From Heterostelium album PN500 (taxonomy: Eukaryota; Evosea; Eumycetozoa; Acytosteliales; Acytosteliaceae): 64,000 nucleotides of DNA. The translations under genes and the position numbers were made by a program. Below the pieces are notes generated by a model, which did no database searches, was not told the origin of the DNA, and saw nothing but the letters and a program-made list of their open reading frames with translations. Shown here one piece after another: positions 35,314 to 47,492 of the stretch. The DNA lies in contig NW_008805094.1 in NCBI RefSeq assembly GCF_000004825.1, forward strand, positions 62,001 through 126,000, read 5' to 3'. Position 1 is the first letter of the stretch; each line of letters opens with the position of its first letter.

Positions 35314-37923
35314 ATGGATCAATTACAGAATATTGCATTGAATGCAACTACATCATTCAACAATAGAGAATATGAAAAATCCTATCAATTCTTTAATGAG
35401 TTGAAGAGTATTACTACTTCAAACAATAAAGAAGTCTTGATGAACCTTTCAATAACTGAGTACTATATGAATAATTGTAGTAATCCCAATAAATTAATTG
35501 ATGAACTCACAAGAATCAATCAGTTACCAACAAGTACAACACCTTCAACTGGTAACAGTACAACAACCAATAATAATAATAATAATAATAATAATAGTAC
35601 ACCAACAGAACAATCTACATCACCTGCACCGACCTCACCAAAAGAAGGTGACTCTGACAGATCGACACCACCAACAGCATCAACACCCAACGACAATAAC
35701 CTGGTTGATTTAGATAAGGATCAAGCGTTGATAATCTACAACCAAGCGGTACTATACAATGCAACAAAACAATATGGTTTGGCACACTCCAATCTAGAGA
35801 CACTCTATCAAAACATATTGTTTCTCGACGACTACGTTGCCATTAGAATATGTTTCCTCATGGTGAATGTAAATATCACACTTCAGCTCTATGATAAGGC
35901 ATACTCAGTACTGTCGTATCTCGAGCAAAACTTCTCACATCTCTACTACAACAAAGATACCGACGAGCAACACCTACCAACCACACCGACACACAAAGAC
36001 TCTACCACCACTACAACCACCTCTGAACCAAACAGTATCAACAGCAGCACCAACAGTAACAGTAGCAACGATTCAGACGATCTAAACTCTCAATCCTCTT
36101 GGAGCAACACCTTAATGTCGCCAATAGAATTTAGATTTATGATTCACTTTTATAAATCTAAACTATATCTTTTGTCCAACGATCATTTCCATCTTGCCAA
36201 AGATGAAATCAATCATGCAATAACTAGAGCTACGAAGGTAATACCTTACTTACATTTTTATTTCACAATCAAGATTATTAATATTTTGTTTTTTTTTTTT
36301 TTTTCTTTATTATTAGATAAATTATAAATTATTACCATCTTGCTATCTTTTAAAATCAAACTACTATCATATTAGCTCAAATACAGCTAAAACAGTACAA
36401 TTTCTACAACAAGCAAGAGATTCAGTAACAAACAATTCAACATCATCCAACAATAATAATAATAGTAGTACCACTCCAAATAACAACATAAATTTATCAT
36501 CATCATCAACAACCACAACAAACTCATCAACACCATCAACTACAGAAGATAATGGTATAATGATAAATCCACTCTCTTTTGGAATCGATCTGCAAGTCGA
36601 AGAGATAACACCACAGATATTCTATAATGACTTGGGATGTTTACATTTTAATTTACATAGATACACTCCATCGATATTTTACTTTACAAAGTCACTACAG
36701 GAGGAATCGACAACCAACAGCAATCCAAATAATGTTAATTTAGATCGTCGTACAGAGATCTTTTATAACACTGGTATTCTGTTGTTGCTGACCGGTCGTC
36801 CAGAACTAGCATTCTCTTGTTTACAAGAGGCTTGTCTTGTACTTTATAATAATCCGTTGGTATGGCTACGTCTCGCCGAGTGCTGTATACTTGTTCACAC
36901 TCAGAAATCCAATGAAGAGTCATCACCCCAGGGCATTTCGTTGATCGGCGACAACAACAATACTAGTGGTCGTCGTGTTCTCCTACCAACAACAAGTGGG
37001 TTGCACCAAGGTTTACAGATAGAAGACAGCGATGTACAATCAACTCTAGGCGAGGAATCAAACGAATCAGCCAGAATCGGTACACTCTCACTCGAGTTTG
37101 CCGCCAAATGTCTAAGAAATGCACACTACCTCCACAGCAAATCAATGAAAAATCTAAAGCAAATCAAGCAAAATAGCAACTCAAAATCAACTACCAACTC
37201 ACCCCCATCGAGCACACCTCTGACCTCTGCCAACAGCAACAACAACAACAACAACAATAGCAGTTTGTCAACGAATCCAAACATATCGGATCTCTACCAT
37301 TCCAATTCAGGTGAGCTAATGATGAACGTTTTAACTTCGATGGCCTATGTTGCGTTGTGTACCTCCAATCCAGTTGTTGCATTGACGTCGACCAAGGAAC
37401 TTCTGCATTTGTGTGAGGAAAACCCCAACCAGAGTATCGTCGAGAAGTTTAAATACTACGGTCACATGTATGCTGCTGAAGCCTGTATCATGATGAACTG
37501 TCCAAGCCAAGCCATTGTATATCTCTCACCAAACTTTGTAGACTCTATCAAAGACACTTCCTTTCAATCTAAACTTTACAGCAATCCCATTATAAACTCT
37601 ATCAATTCAAATGATTATAGAATGTAAGTAATATAATATTAGAGGTATCTTTTTAACTATTCTAAACTAATATGTTTTTTTTATTGAAAAGTGTTTTTTA
37701 TATAAACTTGGCGATTGCATATCTTTTGAAAGATGACTTTGAAAATGCAAATAACTGTATAGCAACATTAATGCACGAACAACAAATCAACAATAATAAT
37801 CACCTCACAAACATTACCAAAATCTCACTTCTCAAAGTATATATAGAAATTAGAAAAGGTAATATTGAAAATGCTCTTGCTATACTCTCTAGAGAAAGGC
37901 CATTACCGATAATACAAGAATAA
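35314..37923 (+). CDS. cnot10: CCR4-NOT complex subunit 10 (CNOT10)
   Basis: Three exons, join(35314..36237, 36317..37623, 37692..37923), give 820 residues. TPR-like helical repeats run throughout: LIIYNQAVLYNATKQYGLA near residue 140, FYNDLGCLHFNLHRYTPSIF and LLTGRPELAFSCLQEA in the middle, and INLAIAYLLKDDFENANNCI with VYIEIRKGNIENALAIL at the C-terminus, which is the CNOT10 ending. Asn, Thr and Ser tracts are inserted in loops. CNOT10 binds CNOT11 and the N-terminal part of CNOT1 within the cytoplasmic CCR4-NOT deadenylase that shortens mRNA poly(A) tails. The human protein is about 744 residues; the low-complexity inserts account for the extra length. Confidence 0.9.
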
Positions 37924-38191
37924 AATAAAAATAAATAATTAGATAAAAAAATATATATTATTAATATAATTCTTAATAAGATAGTTTAATTTGTTTATCG
38001 AACTACCATATAAACATTTGATTTTTGAATGTATGATTTTTTATTATTTTTGTTTATCGAGATATCATCGATTGACATCCTATTTAAAATCGAGTGACTC
38101 TCTATACATATTTGTGTTGTTGTTGATTATTATTATTATATTTCATGTGAAAATGTTTATCTATAATTAAATTAAAAAAGATATATCAAAT

Positions 38192-39060
38192 TTAATGTTT
38201 AGCCTCTTCGTCGTAAACCTTGATGATTGGGAGTTCCTCAAAGTTGTGTTCTGGGACTGGCAATGGAAGATGGTATTCAAATGAGCTGTCACCAGCTGAA
38301 ACTTCGAAGTTTTCAAAAAGATCTTTCTCTTGCTCTGGAGTCAAATTGTATCTGAACAATAATTTAAAAAAGCATCATATTAATATTTCATTATAATACC
38401 TGGTGATGATGTTGTTGTTGTTGCTGATAATTACTTTTCTACGACGTGCTTGTTGTATTTGATGACAGAGATATGGAGAAGTGGGTCATCGAGGAGGGCA
38501 TCTGGGACACCGGTCTCTTGAGACAATTTCGATGGAGTGAGCTCATCGTAGAACTTGTCAAACTCTGGGTTACCTGGGTAGATACCTGCAGAGTGCAACT
38601 TGTTGACTCTGACTTGTCTATCAGATGGGTAAAGGAACTTTTGGAAGAATCCTCTATAATAAATAGATTAATTATTAATTATTTAATTTTTTTTTTTTTT
38701 TTTTAATTCTTATTTATAAAACACTGTTCTGTTCATTCTCTTTTGACGTTACATATATCTGCTCTCCTCTTTTTCTTCTCTTCTGTGTTTTTTTTTTCGT
38801 AAAATTTTAATCTTTTAATCTATAAACTCGATTCTGTGTGGTTTTTTTATTATTATTAAATATATTTATAAACTCGTAGTTGATCTTTCTGTAATATTCC
38901 TGTATTTATTATCTGATGGTGATCTAAAGAGGAGGCAGTATCGAGAATGAACTGATAATTGTGTTGTTGATGATGAACTTGGATCCAAATCCTACCTTGA
39001 ACCAGCTGGTTGAGCAGTTTGTTGGAAAACTTTAGTTACTGAACGAAGTGATGAGAACAT
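38192..39060 (-). CDS. Small predicted mitochondrial protein, family not recognised
   Basis: Three exons, complement(join(38192..38351, 38435..38653, 38996..39060)), give 147 residues with consistent phases; the first intron is long for this genome (342 bases). The first exon encodes MFSSLRSVTKVFQQTAQP, an Arg/Lys and hydroxyl-rich segment without acidic residues, typical of a mitochondrial presequence. The mature part is acidic and well conserved in appearance (VNKLHSAGIYPGNPEFDKFY, SVIKYNKHVVEKYNLTPEQE, EYHLPLPVPEHNFEELP) with C-ending codons, as in highly expressed genes. A small respiratory-chain subunit would fit, but I cannot name one. Confidence 0.75.
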
Positions 39061-40095
39061 TTTTTCTCTCTAATATGATCACAATTAAAAAAAAAAATAA
39101 AATGATGAAAACACTCAAAACAAATTTTTATAAATCAATTTTGCAAAATATGATTTTTTTTTTATTTCTTTTTTTTCATTGCGTAACGTTTTTTTTTCCT
39201 CTCCACATTTTTTTTTATCACTGGCAGTCTACTTTTTAATTTATTTTTTTTAATTCTTTTGTTTCAATTTGTTATTATTATAATTCAATGAATGAATGAA
39301 AAACAAATTAGTTCTCGTTTATAAAATTTAATATAAATAGTAATGTTTTGTTAGTAAACACATTTTTTTAAATCTCAATACTATTTTTTTTTTTTTCAAA
39401 ATTTATAGATAACCTTGGTTGTGAGGTGGTATCAAATAAACTTTTAAAAAAAGTATATGTAACAAAGGGATTTTGTTTTTCTTTTTAAAAAAAAACTGCT
39501 ATTTAAATAAATATTTTATTTAATATTCATTTTATGTTATAAAAAAAAACATAAACCATCTTGTTTAATGTTTGAGCATTTATTTAGTCTATTATGATTT
39601 AGTCTTATTCTTTTTGTGTTTATTGGTAGGTTACATTATTGCATATTTCATCACATTCATTACAATATTATTTAATGTTTAATATTAGTTAAACAAAAAA
39701 ATGTGCACATTTTTTGAACATATTTTTTGAATTATCATATGTTTCGTGAAGTTTCGACAACAATCCAAATCAAAATCGATTTTTTAAATAAGGAAATCAT
39801 AGGCAGTTTGTGCACGTTTGCAAAAAAAGAAAACTAACAAAACCATCGAATTTGTGGAAAACTTCTAAAGTCATCCATGTTCTTCATCTTTGCCACCAGA
39901 TTAAAAATTTTTTTTATTTAAATTAATTAAATTTAAAATCAAAAAATTAGAGGTGATTTTAATTCTGCATAGAAATCTCACCAAACCATTTATTATTATA
40001 TACGATTTTACCCACTATTTTTATGTATTAACATTTTATAAGATTAATATTTAAATTTATTTACTTAGATCAGTAAATAAATAAACAGTACAACT
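39061..40095. other. Divergent intergenic region, T-run rich
   Basis: About 1 kb of AT-rich DNA with many poly-T and poly-A runs, which in dictyostelids are common near transcription starts. No gene supported. Confidence 0.6.
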
Positions 40096-41904
40096 ATGAA
40101 GGATACAGAGGAACCAAAAGAAACGACAGAGAATGAAAACTCCACATTGGACAAGAGCGATATCATCTTTACAAATCCGGTGAGCAAAGGAGATTTAAAG
40201 AGTTCGAGTGCTGACAGCGATGAATCTATCAACAACAGCGGTGATGATCTGATCAAGAATACTGAAGGTTCAAGCACAAACGTATCACCTGAATTTACAA
40301 AGAGTACAGTATCTAAAACAATCATTACAAATGGAATTGATCAATCAATCACAGTTCCTACCAACTCTACTTCTATTTCACCCATCATCAATACTACAAC
40401 AGCTGATATAATCAACAACAACGGTGTTGAGATTCCTATTGATAATCATATGAATGGTTTACAAATAGCAAATAGTAATTCTAACAATAATATCATTAAT
40501 CATACTATAATAGAGAGTCAACAATCACTACACACAGATATAAAGATACAAGATAATAAGTTGTATAATAATGTTTCGATTGTCACTCCCATAAGTTCAC
40601 CACCGGTAACACAGATAGAGCTTGCCAATACACCAAAGCTATCAGAGATTTCAGAGGATCAAGAGACCTCTGATGACAAACCAAAATCAATAGACATACA
40701 GACAAGTGAAGAAGACGAAAAGAGAGCAGAGCAAGAGGCTAAAGAAAGAGGAAAGTTACATTATTTCAAATATTTATTTAAAAAGAATAAACACCGTTTA
40801 GATATTAAAGGAAATAAACGGTTTTATCTTGCAGCGCAAATTATTACAAGAATTGGTTTCTTTTCAAAGTGTATGTTATCAATATTTCAAATTAATTAAT
40901 TATCTTATTTCAACAAGTTGTTAATTAGTATTTCTTTATCACTTTTTTTTAGTTTTAATGTATGTAACATTAGGATGTATTTCGATAGCGGCAGCAGTTG
41001 ACAAGACAAGACAACCTCTGGGACCTGCAGGTGCATTTGAAGAGCTACAAGAGATGTTTAGTGGTGGAGTTAGTTTTTTGTTAATTATTGGTCTCTGGTG
41101 TTATGGCACATGGGGAATATTCTTTGTAATCTTTGATATAGATCAGCTTGGAAGGAAAACAGCTGGTGCTATATTGAAGAGATTTGGTCGTATTTTTTCA
41201 TCTGGTTTCTATTTTGTGCTTGGTGTAGATGCCGCTCAAGTGTTGGCGCATACCCGACACGGAGAAGACAAGTCTGGTACAGAACAAATTCTAATATGGC
41301 TGTATGCAAGTGTTGCTGGAAAAATCTTGGTCTGTGTCATTGGTGTGGTCATGTTTGTAGTATCAATCGTTTATTTGGTGTATTTCATTAAACCCGATAA
41401 ATTTAAAAAAGAGTTGTCCACCGAAAGAATGACCAAAGGTCTATTCTATACTTCTCTAGCATTTGCAAGAATCGGTGCAATCGGTAGAAGTATGTTCTTT
41501 GCTGCTTTTGGATCATGTTTAATCAAAGTAAATATATCTCGAATTGTATTCGCAACCTACATTTTAACTAATAATTTATTCAGGCAGTAGCAGATTTGAA
41601 TAAAGGTCGGGATGCAGATGCTTCATTACTGGGTTTCCAAGGTGTATTTAGAGCGATTGCAAGATTTAACTCAACCTTGTTGTTTATTATAGCAGCACTA
41701 ATTGTAATCTACGCATTCTGGTGTTTGTGGTTAGTTGCATTTAGACGACTCCCGGCACATCAAGATGCCCAAGTTGCTCAGAGTTTGTTGGGTACAAAAA
41801 TTGATAAGCACTTAAAATTCAATGGAATAATTTTTCACAGTCAGCGTAGTTATTATGCTAATCAAGCAGAAATGGAGGAAGCAGGAAATCAAAACGACCA
41901 TTGA
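40096..41904 (+). CDS. Multi-spanning membrane protein with DUF1206-like region
   Basis: Three exons, join(40096..40870, 40953..41527, 41584..41904), give 556 residues. Residues 1 to about 215 are hydrophilic, Ser/Thr/Asn/Glu-rich and probably disordered. The rest has about six transmembrane helices arranged as three similar pairs, each starting with an RIG or ARF motif and a helix: RIGFFSKFLMYVTLGCISIA, RFGRIFSSGFYFVLGVDAAQ, and ARIGAIGRSMFFAAFGSCLI, with Gly and Ala/Phe spacing like the bacterial DUF1206 family (three two-helix repeats). Function unknown in that family. The exon 1 donor is chosen at GTATGT because only it preserves frame. Confidence 0.78.
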
Positions 41905-42255
41905 AATAAAATATTGTTTATTATTTTTATCAAAAAAGTAATTAGTAGTTTACTAGTTCTATTATTAGAATCAATCAAATTATTCTATAAAATTAATTAT
42001 TAATAATTGTATTGTATGGAGAGAAATTTTTTTTTTTCCCATTTTTTTATTACCACACAAAAAAATTGTCATGGTTGTAAACCATCATTTTTGTTTGTGT
42101 TAATTTACAAAATATGATATAAAATAAATTACGATTTATATGATATCATATCTTTTAGATTTACTATAAAAAGATGGATTGATTGTTTTTTTTTAAATCA
42201 ACAAATTCAATTAAATCTAATTTTATTAATTAAACAAAATAAACTTTTATAAACT
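41905..42255. other. Intergenic promoter region of the HssA-family gene
   Basis: AT-rich, with T-runs at 42029-42048 and 42186-42196. No other feature seen. Confidence 0.55.
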
Positions 42256-42630
42256 ATGACTATTCTTGGTAGGTCAAAAAAAAAATAAAAAATAATAATA
42301 ATAATTTGAAGAGGATTGATTATTAATAAAAAAATTTTTTTTGATACAGCTTCATTAAGTTCATTGGGTGCTGGTGGAATGGTATCTGGAAATGTATCGA
42401 AATCCATGTCGTTTGGTACCGGAAGTTCAATCAAACAAGGTTCAAACATGGTCAGTTGTGGTGGTGGAAGAGGTGGCAAGTCTGCTGGGGGAGGACTTTT
42501 AGGTGGATTGCTTGGTGGTAGTGGTGGTGGATTACTCGGTGGATTGCTCGGTGGAGGTGGTAATGGTGGTGGTAATACATTCCTTTCGGGTAGCAATGAT
42601 GCTGGATTCGGATGTAACTGTGGATGTTAA
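42256..42630 (+). CDS. HssA/2C/7E-family small glycine-rich protein
   Basis: Two exons, join(42256..42268, 42350..42630), give 97 residues. The tiny first exon encodes MTIL plus one base, exactly the family pattern, and the protein continues ASLSSLGAGGMVSGNVSKSM, then SFGTGSSIKQGSNMVSCGGG, Gly/Leu repeats (GGLLGGLLGGSGGG) and a Cys-rich end GFGCNCGC. The HssA/2C/7E family is large and dictyostelid-specific; many members are expressed during development, often in stalk or prestalk cells, but the molecular role is unknown. Its presence is the strongest single taxonomic marker in the window. Confidence 0.92.
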
Positions 42631-42735
42631 AATCAAATATTTATATATTTTTTTCAATAAATTAATCATTAAGTTGGTTCAATCTTCAATTACTTATTAG
42701 TATCATTTAATTTATTTACAGGTTTTATTTATTGA

Positions 42736-43491
42736 TTATTTCCCACCTAAAAGAGCTGGTGGTTTGAATACATTCCAAAACATATCTACTACACCACCTG
42801 TGTTTTCTGATCCTGCAATCGAAATCTTTAAAGAATAGGTTAGTTAGGGAAGTTGTCTCTAAAATAATGAAAATCAATAACATACAGTAAAAGGGAAAGG
42901 ATTTTGATCTTTTGCTGTTATTGGTGGTATGTTCTTATCTTGATTTACAATTACAATAATCTTTTGTATGGTATCTCTAAGTTGTTGAAATAATGCTTGA
43001 GAATCCAACGTAGGTACTAGTTGAAAAGTTACAATCCATTGTTCCCAACAAACGTTTTCTGTCGATGAAAAGAAAGTAGTTTTCTGTCGTTTTTCATAAA
43101 ATGATACGGATAGCTATATAATAATTGTTAACTGGTGCACAAAGTAATAAAAGAGATTATAAAGTACTTACTTGAGCAGTTTTAGCTTTTCTTTTTATGA
43201 TAGATGATAATAGTTCCTCTGATTTCTCTTCAACATGTTTCGTAGTTTGCTGATCGTCTAGCTTTGTAAATGTAAAATCAGTGCAATCTAAAGTTGCTTC
43301 TTTAGGTTTAATCGTACCAAGACATCGTTGAAACAATATACTATGTAATAGACATTGAACAACTTCTTTAAGTTGTGAGTATTGTAAATTCTATTATATT
43401 TACATTAATAAAGGGATATACGTAATACCTAATTGTACAATAGAATAAATTATATACCTACTATTTCTAATATATATTGTTGTGCGTTCAT
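42736..43491 (-). CDS. atg101: Autophagy protein Atg101 (HORMA fold)
   Basis: Four exons, complement(join(42736..42825, 42886..43113, 43172..43390, 43462..43491)), give 188 residues, against about 218 in human. It follows Atg101 from end to end: MNAQQYILEI, VVQCLLHSILFQRCLGTI, TLDCTDFTFTKLD, VSFYEKRQK, CWEQWIVTFQ, IIVIVNQDKNIPPIT, and a C-terminal ENTGGVVDMFWNVFKPP. Atg101 pairs with Atg13 in the ULK/Atg1 kinase complex that starts autophagosome formation. In the WF finger, human Trp-Pro-Phe corresponds here to Thr-Phe-Phe. The first donor (GTAGGT) is the one that keeps frame; the alternative GTATAT four bases downstream meets a stop. Confidence 0.87.
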
Positions 43492-43698
43492 ATTGAATAT
43501 ATTTCCATTTATATATTTGTGTGTGTATTAATTATTATAATATGAATAACAAACACAACACCATTAATATTATTAATATTTTTTTTTTTTTAATATTTTT
43601 TTTAAATAATTTTATTTTCATTTCTAAAATGATTCATGAAGTGATAAGATAAATCTTGAGCAGAGAAATAAGAGTATTAAAAAATAATTATAATAAAA
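43492..43698. promoter_or_regulatory. Shared 207-bp region between atg101 and a small gene
   Basis: Start codons of the two divergent genes are only 207 bp apart, so their promoters must overlap or be a single bidirectional one. T- and A-runs at 43579-43618 could mark a transcription start. Confidence 0.5.
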
Positions 43699-43977
43699 AT
43701 GAAAGAGTCTGCATGGGCAACATTATTTGTTGGAACATTAGTTGCTTATGGTGTTTTAAATCGTCCAAAGAGTACCATTATAAATGATATAAGAGATCTC
43801 ATTAGCCATAAGAACATCACCAATAATAATGAAATTACAAAACAGAACTCTGTAGACGATACAAAAGCGACAACTGTGATTTTGGCAACACCAAACAATC
43901 AATTACCTACTTTAAGCATAGATAATGTAAGCAAAGCTATCAGAAATAAATACAACAACGCAATGAACAAATGTTAG
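43699..43977 (+). CDS. Small hypothetical protein with N-terminal hydrophobic segment
   Basis: Single exon, 92 residues, ATG in A-rich context (AAAATGAAA). Residues 5-20 (AWATLFVGTLVAYGVL) form a hydrophobic segment that may be a membrane anchor; the remainder is polar, Asn/Lys/Thr-rich. Short size and N-terminal anchor recall small mitochondrial or ER membrane proteins. No family recognised. Confidence 0.55.
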   Translation: MKESAWATLFVGTLVAYGVLNRPKSTIINDIRDLISHKNITNNNEITKQNSVDDTKATTVILATPNNQLPTLSIDNVSKAIRNKYNNAMNKC

Positions 43978-44190
43978 CAGCTATGAACCCTCATACTAAT
44001 TTCCACTAATATACTTAATAGTTATCCAATGTCGATAGTAGTCTACAAATATTTGATAAAAATAATACAATCAAAAGAAGAGTATTTTTTAGTTAACAAC
44101 AATAGAAAAAAAAAAAAAAAAAACCTTTTTTGTAAATAAAAAATAAAATAATTTAAAATTAATTAATATATTATTATTATTTTAATTTTT

Positions 44191-45756
44191 TTAAATTAAT
44201 TTAAATGAATCAAAGATAAAGAAACAGGATGAGTATAAACTATCATACTCTGATCTGGTGGTACGGAAAGATAAAAGTACACCATAACGACGTTTGACTA
44301 CTGCACACTTGAATGTTGCCTTGAGTTGTTCATTACCGATCTGTCTGTCGAAACCGAGCATCTCTACCAAGCTTGCTTTATATTTGTCGAGTCTTGTGAT
44401 TTTATCGCTGGCAACTCTTGGTTGTTCAAGTGATTCATTGTGGAAGTGCATGATAAGTTGCTTGTACTCCTCTTGGTTGACTGCCGATCCGATATCCTCA
44501 TAGGTGATGCTAAAAACTGGATTGTCAATCTTACTCTTTGTGCTGGTGAACATGATCGCTTCGTTGGTGGAAAACTTTGCGGCAACCTCAAAGTGCTTTG
44601 GGATTTGCAAAGCGTATGACTTGATGAGGTGTGCAAAGATAGAGTATGACAAGAGTTCACCCTCGGTATTAGAGTTTCCTTCCTCTGTCAACTTGAAACC
44701 AGCCAACACAGCATCGAGTATATTGCTCCAGTGTTTCATGTCGCCGGCAGCGGAAATCAAGGTTGTTGTAAAGACGTGTTGCTTACCGATGACTACCATT
44801 GCAATCTGTTGGTCTTGACCTTTCGATTTGTATTGAAGTCTGAGGAATTCTACGTTGCACGATGGCAGACTGACGAGTTTGGCCATTGACGAGCTAAGGT
44901 CAACAGTAGAGTCGCGATCGGCACGAGTACGTACACGTTGTGCTTGTTGGGAGAGGAACTTTGACACCGATTCAACTTGCTTTGGGAATTGTTCGATCGA
45001 GTGAATCAATGTGAGATTGTCCTTCTCCGATTGATATTGGATAATGGTTGAGGTTTCACTACGCTTATCGAGAGTGACCTTCCATTGTTTTGGTGCAAAT
45101 AGATTGTAACGCATAATGCTCTTGTTGTTGTCATCGACAGTCAGTGTACCTGTTGCTTCATCTAAAATGATATATTTATAACCTTTGGGTGAGAAGATTC
45201 CGAATGAGCTGACGGCTTTCTCATAGACCTCCAAGAGTGATGCCTCACGAGATGGTACCGACAAGGTGATTACATATGTAAAGTAGTCTTTAATAAAGAA
45301 GGATTGGTTGATCTTCAACAAAGTACCTTCGTTCTCCAACATATAGGACATGTAATATCCGTCATGTACTTGCTCGCCACTACCAATCTTTGTACTTCCA
45401 TACTTTAATGATTTAGCTCCCATCTGTACGACTTGTTGCTTAGAGATTTCTAAAAATTCATCTGATGATGGAAGTACATCACTTCCTGTTGCAGCTTTAA
45501 TTTTAAATTATTAAAATAGAAAATAAATATTAATACTCGGATGATGTTTATCTTTAGAGTAATATAGTAGTAGCATACCTTTGAGATCTTGAATGCTTAC
45601 ATTCAAGTTTAACATTCCATTCTCTTGTTGTGATTGTGAAGAAATGGGTGGTGTGAATAGTGCAACAGAGAATCCCATATTCTCAACTACTTTCCAACCC
45701 TTTGGATATTCTAAAGTGAATCCATGTGTAAATGTTTCGTATTTTGAGAATTCCAT
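44191..45756 (-). CDS. Protein with three PsbP/Mog1-like repeats
   Basis: Two exons, complement(join(44191..45494, 45579..45756)), give 493 residues. I read three diverged copies of a PsbP/Mog1/DUF1795-type unit: an N-terminal one starting HGFTLEYPKGWKVVENMG, a second near residue 215 (YNLFAPKQWKVTLDKR), and a third near residue 375 (YALQIPKHFEVAAKFS), each followed by a beta-rich stretch with a pattern like NVSIQDL or FSITYEDIG. In plants PsbP belongs to photosystem II, but non-photosynthetic relatives and Mog1 share the fold with other roles, so photosynthesis is not implied. No signal peptide is visible. Function unknown. Confidence 0.65.
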
Positions 45757-45959
45757 TCCTTTTTTACTTAATATTATTAGTGATAAGTATAAACTTTAAT
45801 ACTGATAATGAAAAAGTAAAAAAAAATCGAAAAAAATTAAAATTTTTAAAAAAAACAAAAAAAAACAAAAAAAAATGTAAAATTAAAAAAATAAATATTT
45901 TCATGAATATTTATGTCATCGATCGAATGTATTATTTAAAAAAAAAAAAAAATGTAAAT

Positions 45960-47492
45960 TTATTTTTTATACATATCCTTTGAAAATAATGGATTATTTG
46001 AAATCAATTTAAGATCGATGTTTTGTTGTTTATCATCTTTGTCGTGTTGTTTGTCAAGCAGATCCTGATAAGCTTTTGTTGGTATCCATTCGGGGTGTGG
46101 CAATGCATTGTTGTCAGCAAGACAATCGACAACACGTTGTGCATCAATTTCCCAGCGATCCAAAGAGAGACTGAGATCGGAAATGATCTTTCGTAGAAAT
46201 CTAACTAAAGAATGTCTCATCTGATACAAAACTTCACCGTGAGGTAGACACATGTGTTGTTCCAACAGTGACATGATTCCTGAACTTTGAAACTCGAGAG
46301 GTAGCTGAACGATCGCTTCTTTCAGTTCTTCAAAATTGTTGTTGTTCTCTAGATCGTTGGCTGTTTCTGACTGTGCCAATTCCTCTGTGAATTTCTTATC
46401 GTCAGCAACCCAACATTCATTATCATCATAGGTGATAGTCTCTTGATCTTTTGGTTTTATTTGATTTCCTTCAGTCTGTTGTTGTTCTTTATCTTCATTT
46501 TCCTCTATGTTATCTACATCTATTCTTTGTTCATAACAAGCTACTAATTGTTCATGTAACAATAGATTTGACTCTTCCATCTCTGTAATATATAGTCCAA
46601 TGTCAAACATTGATTTACTGTTGTTGAGTGCCTTTGAAATGAGTGACCACAGTCCAATTGGATTCTCTTTCAACATCGTTGGGTATCTATATAGATAATT
46701 GCTAACCATTATCTTTTCTGCTGATTTAAACTGTGTGACTGCTTTATATTGCTTGTGATTTGGATGGGTTGTTGATAATACTTTTGTCATCATTGTTTGT
46801 TGTGACTCTGATTCTGACTTTGATGATGATTGATTTGTTTTAGATACTTTCCAACCTAAATCGATGGTTGGTATAACTTCAGAGATATTGTAATCATAGG
46901 TCGGTAGTATAGAAGACATTGTTTTGGGAGGTGTTGTGCTTTCAGAGAGTTTAAAAATGACACCACCTCCAAAGTTATTTAAATCACTATCTTGCTTATT
47001 ATTATTGTTAACTCTATCATTTGGTTTATCTACTTCCATTTGTTGTTGTTGTTGCTGTAGTTGCTCATCATATGGAATGATATTTAATAATGATTGTGTT
47101 TCTGTTGTACTTTGATTGGGTAATGGCTGTTGTTGTTGTTGAGGTAGTTCTTTCTGTTCTTCTTTTAATAATGGTGCATTAGGTTTGCTATTCAATGTAT
47201 CATTATAGAAAGAAGAAGTTTGACTTGATCTGTTCCTTTTCAGTAGTCGTTGATAAAGTGTACTCTGTTGAACAGCACTACGCTTGTTATTAGTGACACC
47301 AATGAAACCGTGATTGAATGTTTGGTCTTGTTTATCATATCCACAGTCAACGAAACCATTTTCGAGATCTTCTATATGCCAAGGAAACGGTTTTTTGAGT
47401 TTACATTCACATATGTTTTCACTAAAATCATATACATCATCATAGTCTTGATCATCCAAATGCTTATCAAGATCTGCTGAATAGTGAAGCAT
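45960..47492 (-). CDS. Low-complexity hypothetical protein, 510 residues
   Basis: Single exon with an ATG start, 510 residues. The N-terminal third is acidic then Gln/Asn-rich; the middle has YKAVTQFKSAEKIMVSNYLY; the C-terminal part looks folded and helical (LPLEFQSSGIMSLLEQHMCL, YQMRHSLVRFLRKIISDLSL, RWEIDAQRVVDCLADNNALP). I do not recognise the family. The mix of poly-Gln and a conserved-looking acidic/helical C-terminus would suit a nuclear regulatory protein, but that is only inference. Confidence 0.75.
   Translation of the reverse strand: MLHYSADLDKHLDDQDYDDVYDFSENICECKLKKPFPWHIEDLENGFVDCGYDKQDQTFNHGFIGVTNNKRSAVQQSTLYQRLLKRNRSSQTSSFYNDTLNSKPNAPLLKEEQKELPQQQQQPLPNQSTTETQSLLNIIPYDEQLQQQQQQMEVDKPNDRVNNNNKQDSDLNNFGGGVIFKLSESTTPPKTMSSILPTYDYNISEVIPTIDLGWKVSKTNQSSSKSESESQQTMMTKVLSTTHPNHKQYKAVTQFKSAEKIMVSNYLYRYPTMLKENPIGLWSLISKALNNSKSMFDIGLYITEMEESNLLLHEQLVACYEQRIDVDNIEENEDKEQQQTEGNQIKPKDQETITYDDNECWVADDKKFTEELAQSETANDLENNNNFEELKEAIVQLPLEFQSSGIMSLLEQHMCLPHGEVLYQMRHSLVRFLRKIISDLSLSLDRWEIDAQRVVDCLADNNALPHPEWIPTKAYQDLLDKQHDKDDKQQNIDLKLISNNPLFSKDMYKK

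Noticed and set aside
45732-45983. 83-codon plus-strand frame between two minus-strand genes
   Set aside because: Lys/Asn-rich chance frame made of A-runs; it overlaps the start of the PsbP-like gene.
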